Source: an uncultured Lachnospiraceae bacterium (GTDB lineage Bacteria; Bacillota; Clostridia; Lachnospirales; Lachnospiraceae). From it: a stretch of DNA of 64,000 bases. The translations under genes were made by a program, and so were the position numbers. Location: assembly GCA_910589105.1 (NCBI GenBank), contig CAJUST010000002.1, forward strand, positions 154,970 through 218,969, read 5' to 3'. Shown in pieces: positions 63,991 through 64,000 of the stretch. The notes under the pieces were generated by a model. The model saw only the letters and a program-made list of their open reading frames with translations. It had not been told where the DNA came from and made no database searches. Position 1 is the stretch's first letter, and the number at the start of each line of letters is the position of its first letter.

Positions 63991-64000
63991 GTACAAAAAA

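Noticed and set aside
1-64000. CRISPR arrays, prophage genes, rRNA operons and complete insertion sequences
   Set aside because: I looked for regularly spaced repeats, integrase and transposase motifs and rRNA sequence and found none.

Overview
The window reads as a chromosomal segment of a motile, endospore-forming, anaerobic member of the Clostridia, most likely the family Lachnospiraceae (inferred from gene content, not proven). Evidence: spore genes (alpha/beta SASP, a gerA-type germination operon, spoIIR, spoVG), flagellar rod genes and a chemotaxis receptor, a group-B type [FeFe] hydrogenase, a GlgC/GlgD pair, DAP-type MurE and LysA, and gene orders typical of Firmicutes (mbl-flhO-flhP; comFC-yvyF; priA-def-fmt-yugP-rsmB-rlmN). 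No rRNA, CRISPR array, prophage or intact insertion sequence was seen. Most of the window is ordinary core genome with tight operons and clear Shine-Dalgarno sites.

Layout. 0-9.1 kb: 3' end of lysA, tRNA-Leu(CAA), pgeF-like oxidoreductase, DUF1905 protein, Na/Pi cotransporter, an acetyltransferase, the hydrogenase behind a Rex-like operator, and a two-component system. 9.1-15.1 kb: a structured intergenic region, then a four-gene cassette (LRR protein, VWA-like protein, MoxR-type AAA ATPase, ABC-class ATPase) of unknown function. 15.3-22.7 kb: mbl, three flagellar rod genes behind a sigma-28 type promoter, recD2, comFC, yvyF and a DUF1653 gene. 22.7-28.7 kb: CYTH and DJ-1 genes, a SASP, an rRNA/tRNA methyltransferase, a small alarmone synthetase, an uncharacterised possibly flagellar gene, ispE and a GntR regulator. 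28.7-35.4 kb: gerA and a fused gerB-gerC, spoIIR, an FAD/Rieske oxidoreductase and a Big_2 surface protein enclosed by a perfect 19-bp inverted repeat. 35.6-43.9 kb: murE, priA, def, fmt, yugP, rsmB, rlmN. 43.9-48.3 kb: a wrecked cytosine methyltransferase with an orphan vsr, then a MacAB-like exporter. 48.6-56 kb: a chemotaxis receptor, a probable spore-coat gene, a large secreted protein with a degenerate C39-like domain, an AGCS transporter with an inserted domain, an unusual HPr and a DUF6465 protein. 56-64 kb: the dnaD-dnaC-prs operon and murC on the minus strand with a DnaA-box cluster between dnaD and murC, then glgC-glgD and spoVG.

The observations I rate highest are (1) the 19-bp inverted repeat that exactly brackets the Big_2 gene with its promoter just outside, the geometry of an invertible phase-variation switch; (2) the natural GerB-GerC fusion that keeps a lipobox in its middle; (3) four DnaA boxes in two tandem pairs upstream of dnaD-dnaC-prs; (4) the LRR/VWA/MoxR/ABC cassette, whose VWA partner has lost the Glu of its HExxH-like motif; and (5) perfect stem-loops placed at the predicted transcription starts of three sporulation transcripts.
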